Source: JAENVT01 sp040006755 (GTDB lineage: Bacteria > Actinomycetota > Acidimicrobiia > Acidimicrobiales > Ilumatobacteraceae). From it: a stretch of DNA of 9,947 nt. Below, one piece after another: positions 1 through 7,619 of the stretch (its first letter is position 1; the number at the start of each line of letters is the position of its first letter). The notes under the pieces were generated by a model that ran no database searches, was not told the DNA's origin, and saw only the letters and a list, made by a program, of their open reading frames with translations. The position numbers were made by a program, and so were the translations under genes. The stretch spans positions 1 through 9,947 of the forward strand of contig JBDTWJ010000143.1 of assembly GCA_040006755.1 (NCBI GenBank), in the 5' to 3' direction.

Positions 1-45
1 TTCGGGTTATGAGCCCGACGAGCTACCGAGCTGCTCCACCCCGCG
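1..45 (-). tRNA. Initiator tRNA-fMet (CAT anticodon), 3' part outside the window
   Basis: Read on the minus strand from position 45, the sequence begins CGCGGGGTGGAGCAG and continues through a D-arm (AGCTCGGTAGCT) into the anticodon stem GTCGGGCTCATAACCCGA. The anticodon CAT lies at 11-9, and the stem carries the three consecutive G-C pairs (GGG/CCC) that mark bacterial initiator tRNAs. The first base is C rather than G, as expected for the unpaired C1-A72 end that formyltransferase recognises. The variable loop, T-arm and acceptor 3' strand lie before position 1, so the gene is cut by the window edge. It would supply formyl-methionyl-tRNA for translation initiation. Confidence 0.94.
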
Positions 46-61
46 TCGGAGTAGAGCATGT

Positions 62-90
62 ACGGTAGCGAACAGCCATTTCGATCACAA
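62..90 (-). promoter_or_regulatory. Candidate sigma70-type promoter of the tRNA-fMet gene
   Basis: On the minus strand a -35-like TTGTGA (90-85) is followed after exactly 17 bases by a -10-like TACCGT (67-62). Transcription would start near position 55, about ten bases before the mature tRNA 5' end at 45. Spacing and location are ideal for a stable-RNA promoter. The call rests on motif and spacing only. The same 67-bp gap must also hold the expression signals of the divergent gene starting at 113, for which no equally good promoter is visible. Confidence 0.5.
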
Positions 91-112
91 CCCCAAGAAG
101 TGAGAGCGTTCG

Positions 113-1537
113 ATGGGTCTGTTCAGCAAGAAACCGAAGTCGATCATCGTCCCGAAACCGGCTGACGCGGCGGCTCCGCACGTGGATCCCATGGACCGCC
201 TCGAGGAATTGCTGCCGAGGGTCGAAGACCTCCCGCAGCTTGCGAAGCCGGTGCAGCTATCGGAGCGTGAAGCTGCTGCGAAACCCCCGACACCGCCCAA
301 GCCGGCGAGTCCCGTCAAGCCACCGAAGCCACCGAAGCCACCCAAACCCATAAAGATGAACAAGAAAGTGGGCGTCGACCCCACCGATTTCCTCATGCTG
401 CGTTCGGAGCTGATGGACATGAAAGCGCGCCTCGACGAGAGCGAGCAAGCGCGTGCAATTGTCGAGGCTCGATTGAGCTCGCTCGACGCCACGGCATCCA
501 CGTTCAGCACCGAGCGCGCTGACATCAGTGAGATGGCGGCAATCGTTCTCCAGCTTCAGCAGCAACTTGCCGAAGGAGGCGGCGCAAGTACGACTGAAGC
601 CGCGATCGGCGGCATTGGAGAAGGCGCGCACGACGAACTGTCGGCCAAGGTCGACGCTCTGCAGAACCGCCTGTTCGGCCTGCAGGACCACTCCCCCCAG
701 CTCGCCGAGTTCGAAGCACAGATCGCGCAGCTCCGCGCCGAACTCGATTCGGCAACTGCGGCAGTCGCCGAGGCCGCAGCGATGCCGACTCCTCCATCAC
801 CCAGCGGACCAGACCCGGAAACACTCGAACGAATTGCGGCAGTGCAGCAACGCGTCAACGAGCTCGATCAGCTCCGCCACGGCATGGGCGAGATCGAACA
901 CCTCAAGCAACGCATGGGCGAGATCGATCAACTTCATCACCGCGTGGCCGGCGTCGAAGAGTTACATCAACGCTTCGGTGAGCTCGACAGTGTCGAGCAA
1001 AGACTCGCAAACGTCGACGGCTTGGCCGCGCAACTGCAACAACTCAATGCACGCGTGGCCGCACAGGCGGAGTTGGGTGGACAGCTTTCGAGCTTGCGCG
1101 ACCGGGTCGCTCAACTCACCGATCAGCCGCAAGGCGAAGACGACGACGTCCGCGGGCAGCTCCAAGAGATCGGTGAGCGACTGAAGGCGCACGACGAGCT
1201 CCATGCCCAAGTGAGCCAGCTCGCCGAGCGGGCGACGTCCAACGACACCGAGGCCCGAGCCGTGCGCGAGCACATGGCCGTGCTCGATCAACGGCTCACC
1301 AACGTCAGCACCGAGCTCGCCAACCAACTCAGCGAACTCGGCCGCGACATTGATGGACTCGGGCAGCGAGTGCCCGAAGTTGCCGAGGGAAGTGTCAACG
1401 AGGAAGTCGTCGATGCACTGCGCGGCGGTCAGGTGAAGCTGGCCAACGAACAGGCGCGCTACGAGATCGCGTTCCGCCAAGATCTGGCGCAGTTGGCCGA
1501 GCTACTGCGTAGCGGGCACACCGACGAAGACAGCTGA
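113..1537 (+). CDS. Proline-rich coiled-coil protein of unknown function with a ten-residue repeat
   Basis: The product is a 474-residue, probably cytoplasmic protein with no signal peptide or membrane segment. I do not recognise the family. The N terminus is short and basic (MGLFSKKPKS). Residues about 57-81 are a Pro/Lys tract built from PPKP units, likely extended and flexible. Most of the rest is predicted coiled coil rich in Glu, Gln, Leu and Ala: about 95-215, a Pro-rich break at 222-236, then 237-375 and 380-465. Residues 241-320 form eight near-regular ten-residue blocks, with aliphatic or Met/Phe residues at positions 1, 4 and 8 and usually an acidic residue at 2 (for example LDQLRHGMGE, IEHLKQRMGE, VEELHQRFGE). 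The ATG at 113 has a weak purine-rich stretch (GAAGTGAG) about nine bases upstream. The gene diverges from the tRNA gene and converges on the UPF0182 gene with a 24-bp gap in which I see no terminator. A scaffold or cytoskeleton-like role is possible from the architecture, but that is inference. Confidence 0.9.
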   Translation: MGLFSKKPKSIIVPKPADAAAPHVDPMDRLEELLPRVEDLPQLAKPVQLSEREAAAKPPTPPKPASPVKPPKPPKPPKPIKMNKKVGVDPTDFLMLRSELMDMKARLDESEQARAIVEARLSSLDATASTFSTERADISEMAAIVLQLQQQLAEGGGASTTEAAIGGIGEGAHDELSAKVDALQNRLFGLQDHSPQLAEFEAQIAQLRAELDSATAAVAEAAAMPTPPSPSGPDPETLERIAAVQQRVNELDQLRHGMGEIEHLKQRMGEIDQLHHRVAGVEELHQRFGELDSVEQRLANVDGLAAQLQQLNARVAAQAELGGQLSSLRDRVAQLTDQPQGEDDDVRGQLQEIGERLKAHDELHAQVSQLAERATSNDTEARAVREHMAVLDQRLTNVSTELANQLSELGRDIDGLGQRVPEVAEGSVNEEVVDALRGGQVKLANEQARYEIAFRQDLAQLAELLRSGHTDEDS

Positions 1538-1561
1538 CTAAGCGCGCGCCTTGTCGAATCG

Positions 1562-4444
1562 CTAACCCTGGTTCAGTAGGTCGAAGGCTTGCTGCACCAA
1601 CGCTCGTGCTTGTTCGACACGAGCTTGGTAGGTCGCCAAGTCGTGATCGTCGAGCGCCTGATCGGCTTGGGCGAACAAGGTCTCGGCCTCGTCGAGCAGA
1701 TCGGTAGGCGTCCTGTCGGTGGTCGGTGGCGGATTGGCAGTGCCGTCGCCCGCATCGACGGGCGTATCCCCCACCACGTCGCCGATGGGTACGTTGAATC
1801 CCGGGAACAGCTTCGCCAAGGCACCACTCAAGGAACTACCGAACGCGGCGTTGTTGTTCTGCGACACGAGCACCAACTCAATGGTCGGTTGTGTCTCTCT
1901 CGAGTCGTTGACCGTCGGTTGCACGTATACGGGTCGCACCCACAACAGACCTCCAGCCACGGGCACCATCTGCAGATCACCGAACACCACATCGGTGCCT
2001 TCGATGTTGAGCAAGCTCAGTTGCTGCGACACACTCGACTCGGTGTTCATCGTGTTCGACACAGTGAACGGACCGTCTTCCGGCGACTGCACCTCGTAGG
2101 CGACCAACGATCCATAATCCTGCGGATCACTGCTGGCCGTCATGAACGCCTGCAAGTTTCGCTTGCTGTCGTCGGTGGAGAACGGCACGAATGGCCGTAG
2201 CAATTTGAACGATGCCTGGGTCTCACCCGGGGCACGCAACATCGAGTAGTACGGCACGAACCGCTCGGTGCCCGACTCGATGGCAAGGTCGGCCTGCGCG
2301 GCGCTCGCCTCCTCGGTGGTGGTGTCGGACGTGGCGATCGTGCTGCCGGCCCGCGGTCGGGCGATGGGCGCCTGGGCAACGGACCACGCACCGGTTCGTC
2401 CGAAGAACGCTTCGGGGCTCAGCCGGTACTTCGAGTACGCCGCGGTCTGCACACGGAAAAGCTCCTCGGGATAGCGGAGGTGTTGGTCGAGCCCCGCTGG
2501 CATCTGGTCGCGATTCTTGAACAAACCAGGGAACGCCGACTGCCACACCTTGGCGATCGGGTCGACGTCGTCGATGATGTAGAAGTCGACGTTGCCGTCG
2601 TACGCGTCGACGACAGCCTTGATGCTGTTGCGCACGTAGTTGAACGGATGATCGAGACCGCTGCCAGGGTTGAGCTGCTTGCGGTCGCCGCTCTCCGCGT
2701 ACGGATAGCGATCGGAGGTGGTGTAGGCATCGATCACCCACAAGACGCGGCCGTCGAGGGCAACAGGATACGGGTCATTGTCAAACGACAAGAACGGTGC
2801 CAGCTTCTTGGCGCGGTCCTCGACCTTGCGGATCGACACCAACCGCGAGTTGTCGTCGATGGCTCCGGAGCCGATCATGTTGTAGTCGAGGTAGCTGAGC
2901 GCGAACGCCATCCGCTTGAACACCGAGTCGAGCTTGATGCCGCCCGTACCGGAGTACGGGCCCGGGTCGTCGTAGCCCGGGCAGTCCTCTTCGTTGACTC
3001 CCGTGTCGACGATGGCGTACCCCGAGATCTCGTCGCTGAAGTACATCTCCGGTCGGTCGAGCTTCACCTCGCGATACACGGGTCGGCGATCACTGATCTG
3101 CCCGGAGGGTGCCTCGACGATGCCGCATCCGTGTGTGTTGATGAGGTGTTGGCCCTGCCACGACTTGTTCGCGATCGCCGAGAGATCGAGTTCACGCGCC
3201 GCGACTGCGACCTGTTGCACCCGACCGTCGAGTTCGTAGCGATCTGGGTCGAGATCATTGATCGTCAACCCGGCCTTCTGGCTCTGGTCGGTGCGGAATC
3301 GGCCGATCATCGCCTCGGGCTTCAGCAGCCGAACGTCCTTCAACGGCGAGACATCGTCGGTGAGCGCGCGTTCGCTGATGTCGGTAAAGCTGACTTCTTC
3401 GCGCCTGACGTTGTCGATGCCAAGTGCATGAATGGTGGCGTCGATGTTTCGGACGATGTACGGCGCCTCTTTGTCGCGCTGGTTGGGGTTGACCACCAGC
3501 GCCTGGATGGCCGCCGGATAGATGATGCCGCCGATGAGGGCGATCACTGCCCACAGCGCCGAAGCGACGACGGGGATGCGCCACGAGTTGGTGCGCAACG
3601 TCGACAGGAAGAGACCCGCGACCAAGAGCGCGACCAATGTCAGCAACATCACGGCAGGCAATTGCGCCTTGGCTGCGGAGTACAGCAATCCGCGTACGAA
3701 CCCGCGCGAGTCGGTCGTCAGTTCATAGCGAGCCAGCCAGTAGTCGCCCGCCTTCACGACCGCAAGCGCGGCGAGCAACACGGCGACGTGAGCCTTGGTG
3801 GCCCTGCGCACCTTCGGTCGCGGCGGCTGGATGATGATGCCACCGCTGAGCACGTGTGTAGCGATGACGAGCAGGGTGATGAATATCAGCGCGGCGAACA
3901 GCCAGTCGAGCACGAACCCGATGAACGGCAACCGGAACATGTAGAACCCGACGTCATGGCCGAACTGCGCATCCGCAATCCCGAAACCCTGCGAGTTGCG
4001 GAACATCAACCAGTCCTGCCAATGACCGACGGCAGGCGCAGCGAACAGCAACCCAGCGACCGTTGCGACGGCGACGCGCAACGTCCGGAGCCGATGTCCG
4101 AAGAACTCGTGGAACCGCTCCACGGCGGGATGGGTGTTAGCCGAGAATGCAGACGGCGCGAGGCGATCGGCGATCACCAAGTTGAGCACCGCCAAGGCGA
4201 CGAAGGTGCCGCCGAAGAGAACGAACATCAGCAGCTTCGAGCGGAGCATCGTGGTGAACACTCCTGCCCGTCCGACGGAGTCGAACCACAGGTAGTCGGT
4301 GAAGAAGCCGGCGAAGAAGCGGCCGAACAACAAGATGCCGACCACGACGACAGCGACGGCGATGAGGGCGATGCGACCCTTGTCGGAGAACCGGGGCCTG
4401 CTCGGCGCTGCGCCTCGGGGCGGTAGATCGGACGGGTTCCGCAC
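1562..4444 (-). CDS. UPF0182 family large membrane protein
   Basis: The 960-residue product matches the UPF0182 family (COG1615), membrane proteins of about 900-1000 residues common in actinobacteria and of unknown biochemical function. Seven hydrophobic helices are visible at roughly 23-45, 68-92, 122-140, 173-199, 217-233, 261-281 and 290-310. A large soluble region follows, presumably outside the membrane. Family signatures include NPNQRDKEAPYIVRN (319-333), THGCG (437-441), RPEMYFSDE (464-472), YDGNVDFYIIDDVDPI (615-630) and LRYPEELFRVQ (656-666). The C terminus has a Thr/Pro/Asp linker (885-915) and a short helical tail (916-957). The GTG at 4444 is chosen because an in-frame TAG at 4468-4466 bounds the frame upstream and no other start lies between. 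The stop of the upstream DivIVA-like gene is only 10 bp away and the Shine-Dalgarno is poor, so translational coupling is likely. The adjacent Lon-like gene agrees with the Rv3194c-Rv3193c arrangement in M. tuberculosis. Confidence 0.93.
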   Translation of the reverse strand: MRNPSDLPPRGAAPSRPRFSDKGRIALIAVAVVVVGILLFGRFFAGFFTDYLWFDSVGRAGVFTTMLRSKLLMFVLFGGTFVALAVLNLVIADRLAPSAFSANTHPAVERFHEFFGHRLRTLRVAVATVAGLLFAAPAVGHWQDWLMFRNSQGFGIADAQFGHDVGFYMFRLPFIGFVLDWLFAALIFITLLVIATHVLSGGIIIQPPRPKVRRATKAHVAVLLAALAVVKAGDYWLARYELTTDSRGFVRGLLYSAAKAQLPAVMLLTLVALLVAGLFLSTLRTNSWRIPVVASALWAVIALIGGIIYPAAIQALVVNPNQRDKEAPYIVRNIDATIHALGIDNVRREEVSFTDISERALTDDVSPLKDVRLLKPEAMIGRFRTDQSQKAGLTINDLDPDRYELDGRVQQVAVAARELDLSAIANKSWQGQHLINTHGCGIVEAPSGQISDRRPVYREVKLDRPEMYFSDEISGYAIVDTGVNEEDCPGYDDPGPYSGTGGIKLDSVFKRMAFALSYLDYNMIGSGAIDDNSRLVSIRKVEDRAKKLAPFLSFDNDPYPVALDGRVLWVIDAYTTSDRYPYAESGDRKQLNPGSGLDHPFNYVRNSIKAVVDAYDGNVDFYIIDDVDPIAKVWQSAFPGLFKNRDQMPAGLDQHLRYPEELFRVQTAAYSKYRLSPEAFFGRTGAWSVAQAPIARPRAGSTIATSDTTTEEASAAQADLAIESGTERFVPYYSMLRAPGETQASFKLLRPFVPFSTDDSKRNLQAFMTASSDPQDYGSLVAYEVQSPEDGPFTVSNTMNTESSVSQQLSLLNIEGTDVVFGDLQMVPVAGGLLWVRPVYVQPTVNDSRETQPTIELVLVSQNNNAAFGSSLSGALAKLFPGFNVPIGDVVGDTPVDAGDGTANPPPTTDRTPTDLLDEAETLFAQADQALDDHDLATYQARVEQARALVQQAFDLLNQG

Positions 4445-4454
4445 CCGAGCGAGG

Positions 4455-6323
4455 CTAGCGGGGAGCTAACGCAAGCATGCAGCGGCACCCCTCGTGGGCG
4501 GGCGCGCATGTGTGGCCCGTGGGGAACTGCTGGCCGGCGCCGACTTCGCCGGCGAGGGCGTTGTCTTCGGCATCGGGACACGCAGGCCCGTGGGGGTCGA
4601 CCATCCAGCAGACCTTCGTTCCAGGCGTGACGGCAGCGAGTGCACCGCGGCCGAATGCAGCGCGGGCGACGTCGTCGAGATGCTCGTCGATGCGCTGCGT
4701 CTTCCACTCGCGGTACACGCCGCGCACGATAGTGGCGAGGTCTTCGTTCTCGCCGGCGGCATCGGCGACGGCGCGCTCGAGGCGATCGCGCAGCGGCACG
4801 ACGATTGTCTGAGTGAGTGCTTCGATGGCTGCCTTGGTGGCGCCGGCGCGGTTGATGTCGGCCTTGTGCTCTTTGGTGGTGCCGTTGTCGATGCTGGCCG
4901 CACCCATCAGCGCGGCCTTGTCGAGCTCGGGAGTGACCGCGGCTGCGTAGCGTGCGGCCTGCTCGGATTGCCACGGCAACATCGTGTCGAGCGACTTCAC
5001 CGGTTCGTTGCGGCGCAGCGTGTGCAGAATCTCGTTCTGCTCGTCAGCCAGCACGCGCTTCAATTTGCGGGCACACGCCACGATGATCGGCGTCAGCGAA
5101 GCATCGCGCTGACCGAACAGCGTGTCGTCGAGAGCCTCTTCGACGATGGGCGCTTCGGGTGACGCCTGGAAGACCGCGAGATCTTCGACGATCGTGAGCG
5201 ACATCGTCGCATCGGTTGTCTCGACCGCATCAGTTTCAGGCTCGGTCTCGGTCGTCGCTTCGGTCGCGCTGTCGTCGGACTCTTGGGCGCGCGACACAAC
5301 CTGCTCGGCGCGTGCGGCGCGTAGACGCGCGAACAGATCGTCGACGGAGCCATTCGGACCATCTACGGCCTCCGATTCGTCGTCGTCGTTGGCGCCGAAC
5401 AACGCAACGACGGGTGCCGCCTTGCGCGCTTGATCGAGTTCGTTGTGATCGTGCACCTCGTGGGTGTCACGCATGAGCAAGACGGTGTTGTCGGCGTCTT
5501 CTTCGACAGCAGGCGGGTCGGGCTCGATCGTCTCGGCTTCCGCCTCGGGTTGAGCGTCGGCTTCTGGCTCCACAACTGTGACTGCGATCGGCAGGTCTTG
5601 CTCGGGCTGGTCGCTCGGACGATGATTGGGGACCATCAATGGCACCGGACCCGTCGTTGGTGCAAGGTTCACGTACTCGGCGGGTTCACCCAGCGGGGTG
5701 AGCTCGGCCATCACGTCGACTGCCACAAGGCGAGAGCGCTCGAAGGCCTGCAGCAGCCGGTCGCGGCCGTGCATCAACTGTTCGATCTGCTGGCGGGCCA
5801 GCTCGCGGCGACGCGCCAGCTCGCTGAGCACACGCTCGCGATAGGCACGAGCCTCGTTGACCATCTCACGGCCCTGTTGCTTGGCCATGACGAGTTCGGA
5901 TTCGGCATCGGCCGACGCGTCTTGGCGCCGACGTGCCGCCTCGACTTCGGCTTCCTCGCGCAACCGCTGAGCCTCGTCGGTTGCCTCGCGCAACATTCGT
6001 GACGCAGCATCCTCGGTGCGGATCTTGATCTGTGACGCTGCCTCTCGCGCCGTCTGCAGGATGCGCGCGGCCTCTTCGCCGAGCATGCGGGTGACGACTT
6101 CTTCGTCGAGTGCAACCGCCGAATTGGTGGAGCCTCGCTGGGCAGTGCGCAGCTCGCGCTCGAGGAACTTCTCGCGCTCTTGCAGGCGCGCCATCTCCGC
6201 AGCGACCATCCGCAGCAGGTCGCGCACCTCGGTCTGGTCGTACCCGCGCCGCGACGTCGAAAAGCCCGCCGAGGCGATCGCGTCGGGTGACGACGGATCA
6301 GGACGTGAAAACGAAAGTGCCAT
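4455..6323 (-). CDS. DivIVA-like coiled-coil protein fused to a phage Mu F/gp7-like C-terminal domain
   Basis: The product is 622 residues from the ATG at 6323. Residues 18-60 (GFSTSRRGYDQTEVRDLL and the helix after it) match the DivIVA N-terminal signature that targets curved membrane and poles. A long charged coiled coil follows (about 72-195), then an acidic Glu/Asp/Ala/Thr-rich linker (228-400). Residues 405-622 form a separate domain. It is helical first (410-565), with GVYREWKTQRIDEHLDDVAR at 535-554, and ends in a cysteine/histidine cluster: C572, C582, H604, C606, H610, C613 and C615 (HTCAPAHEGCRC). A VCW...D...CPD...G...FP.GH..H..CRC layout is typical of the C-terminal end of phage Mu F/SPP1 gp7 minor head proteins, where the residues probably bind zinc. 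A TTG at 6365 would add 14 residues (MPRFSWPADLRWRS) unlike a DivIVA N terminus, so the ATG is preferred. The gene lies between the Lon-like and UPF0182 genes on the same strand. Polar or septal scaffolding is inferred; the tail's function is unknown. Confidence 0.9.
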   Translation of the reverse strand: MALSFSRPDPSSPDAIASAGFSTSRRGYDQTEVRDLLRMVAAEMARLQEREKFLERELRTAQRGSTNSAVALDEEVVTRMLGEEAARILQTAREAASQIKIRTEDAASRMLREATDEAQRLREEAEVEAARRRQDASADAESELVMAKQQGREMVNEARAYRERVLSELARRRELARQQIEQLMHGRDRLLQAFERSRLVAVDVMAELTPLGEPAEYVNLAPTTGPVPLMVPNHRPSDQPEQDLPIAVTVVEPEADAQPEAEAETIEPDPPAVEEDADNTVLLMRDTHEVHDHNELDQARKAAPVVALFGANDDDESEAVDGPNGSVDDLFARLRAARAEQVVSRAQESDDSATEATTETEPETDAVETTDATMSLTIVEDLAVFQASPEAPIVEEALDDTLFGQRDASLTPIIVACARKLKRVLADEQNEILHTLRRNEPVKSLDTMLPWQSEQAARYAAAVTPELDKAALMGAASIDNGTTKEHKADINRAGATKAAIEALTQTIVVPLRDRLERAVADAAGENEDLATIVRGVYREWKTQRIDEHLDDVARAAFGRGALAAVTPGTKVCWMVDPHGPACPDAEDNALAGEVGAGQQFPTGHTCAPAHEGCRCMLALAPR

Positions 6324-6346
6324 TGAGCGCCAGCGTAGGTCGGCGG

Positions 6347-6363
6347 GCCACGAAAATCGTGGC
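6347..6363. promoter_or_regulatory. 17-bp perfect palindrome upstream of the DivIVA-like gene
   Basis: The sequence GCCACGAAAATCGTGGC has perfect 7-bp arms around a 3-base centre. It ends 23 bases before the preferred ATG at 6323 and lies in the 68-bp gap after the Lon-like gene. It could be an operator for a dimeric regulator or a hairpin in the mRNA leader. It lacks a U tract, so it is not a good terminator. If the TTG at 6365 were used it would lie inside coding sequence, which is another reason to prefer the ATG. No known operator consensus is recognised. Confidence 0.45.
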
Positions 6364-6391
6364 AATCCCTTGACGCGGCGCGGTGGGTCGA

Positions 6392-7603
6392 CTACGGAAC
6401 GGACTCAGCGATGACCGGCGCGGCGGGTATCGGGCCGCCGCCGATCCTCTTCAACGCGGTCAATGCCTCTTCGACCGTGGCGACCGGGATGATCTCGACA
6501 TCGTCATCGACTACGAGGCGAGCCTTGGCAATGTCGGTCTCGCCCTGGCTCGTTGGCACCAGGAAGTACTTCGCACCTGACTGCTGCACCGCGGAAGCCT
6601 TCGACGACAAGCCACCGATCGCACCGACGTCGCCATGGATGTTGATAGTTCCTGTCACGGCTATCCGCTTGCCGCCCAGGAGATCCCCCTCCGACAACTT
6701 GTCGATGAGCGTCAGCGTGAAGGCCAGTCCGGCCGACGGGCCACCGATCGACTCGGTATCAATTGTGATCGATATGTCTTCGGGGAGAGTGATCGTCGCA
6801 GTGTCGCTGGGAAGGAACCCGATGATGGTCCGCTCGGGTTCGTCGGGCGAGGCGATCAGTTGCACGTCTCCACTACCCGCCTTGCCGTTGCGCTCGTACT
6901 CGATTGCCACCGTGTCGCCGGGCTTGTGATTCGCCATTATCGGAGCGATGTCGTCGACCGTCGACAAAGGTGTGCCGTCGACCTTCAACAACTTGTCGCC
7001 CGGATCGAGCAGCGCGTCGGACGGCGCGAACTTGGTGCACGTCCGTCCGTCCTCGCTGGCTTCCAGACAGACCAACTCGTCGATGATCACGTCGCCGGGC
7101 GTCAGCGTCGCGTCGAAGCCGAGCCGTTTCAGCGCGACGTACTCGGCCGTCTCTTTTGCGGAGCGCATGTCGCGCTGACCGCGACTGTTCTGCTGTTGCG
7201 GGGTCTCGGTCGCGTAGAGATCGGCATAACTCTTCTCGTCGACCGCCGGGTTGTTGCGGCCGACCCACCACTGCAACACGCTCAGCTCCGGGTTACGCAC
7301 GGTGACGAACAGCACCTGCCCGGCGCTGTCGTACGTCGGCGGACCCTCGATCGTCAGGCGCGGCTCGACCGGTTGCGCATCGGCAGGAACGATGGCGAAC
7401 TGCACCTTCTCCGACGCACCCTTCTCCGTGCAGACGCCGTCGGCGTCGCGCGCAACGCAATCGCGCTTGTTGGCAACAAGCGTGCTGGGCAACAGGGCTG
7501 CGACCGCGACGGCGACCACCGCGAGCAGCCCGATTGCCGCGAGTGGGAGGGCCCAGAAGAGGTGACGGCGGCTCAACGACCGAACCTCGGCACCTGGCTC
7601 CAT
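6392..7603 (-). CDS. Membrane-anchored Lon-like PDZ serine protease (YlbL/Rv3194c type)
   Basis: From the ATG at 7603 the product is 403 residues. Residues 13-39 form one membrane helix after a short basic N terminus, placing the rest outside the cytoplasm. A PDZ-like domain follows at about 190-255 (LDPGDKLLKVDGTPL, then KPGDTVAIEYERNGK). The C-terminal Lon proteolytic domain (about 265-385) has the catalytic serine in GGPSAG (S290) and the catalytic lysine in GGLSSKASA (K335). The 45-residue Ser-Lys spacing is close to that of Lon. This matches the COG3480 family of secreted PDZ/Lon-like proteases, which act without an ATPase domain; substrates are mostly unknown. Two cysteines near the membrane (C49, C58) and two before the PDZ (C179, C189) could form disulfides. 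The frame runs further upstream to 7723, and an ATG at 7642 is possible, but 7603 gives a standard membrane-anchor start and avoids overlap with the divergent gene. It is the first gene of the minus-strand cluster. Confidence 0.92.
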   Translation of the reverse strand: MEPGAEVRSLSRRHLFWALPLAAIGLLAVVAVAVAALLPSTLVANKRDCVARDADGVCTEKGASEKVQFAIVPADAQPVEPRLTIEGPPTYDSAGQVLFVTVRNPELSVLQWWVGRNNPAVDEKSYADLYATETPQQQNSRGQRDMRSAKETAEYVALKRLGFDATLTPGDVIIDELVCLEASEDGRTCTKFAPSDALLDPGDKLLKVDGTPLSTVDDIAPIMANHKPGDTVAIEYERNGKAGSGDVQLIASPDEPERTIIGFLPSDTATITLPEDISITIDTESIGGPSAGLAFTLTLIDKLSEGDLLGGKRIAVTGTINIHGDVGAIGGLSSKASAVQQSGAKYFLVPTSQGETDIAKARLVVDDDVEIIPVATVEEALTALKRIGGGPIPAAPVIAESVP

Positions 7604-7609
7604 TACGAT
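7604..7609 (+). promoter_or_regulatory. Possible -10 element (TACGAT) of the divergent plus-strand pair
   Basis: TACGAT fits the TANNNT form of an actinobacterial -10 box and ends 10 bases before the GTG at 7620. Transcription would then start close to or at the start codon, giving a leaderless or near-leaderless mRNA, consistent with the absence of a Shine-Dalgarno. No convincing -35 is visible 16-18 bases upstream, so confidence is low. Confidence 0.25.
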
Positions 7610-7619
7610 TGATTCTTGC

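Noticed and set aside
1538..1561. Terminator between the convergent coiled-coil and UPF0182 genes
   Set aside because: Only 24 bp with a GCGCGC run; no stem with a loop and U tract can be drawn.
2480..4426. Long open frame on the plus strand opposite the UPF0182 gene (648 codons)
   Set aside because: It is fully antisense to a well-matched UPF0182 gene; its translation is rich in Arg, Asp, Glu, Gln and Val with no domain or membrane pattern, typical of a shadow frame in high-GC DNA.
4494..5162. Plus-strand open frame opposite the DivIVA/Mu F-like gene
   Set aside because: It lies antisense to the Cys/His domain, whose motif is coherent on the minus strand; the plus translation shows no recognisable domain.
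6635..7612. 325-codon plus-strand frame opposite the Lon-like protease
   Set aside because: The minus strand carries the PDZ domain and the Ser-Lys dyad; the plus frame is Arg-rich without any family pattern.
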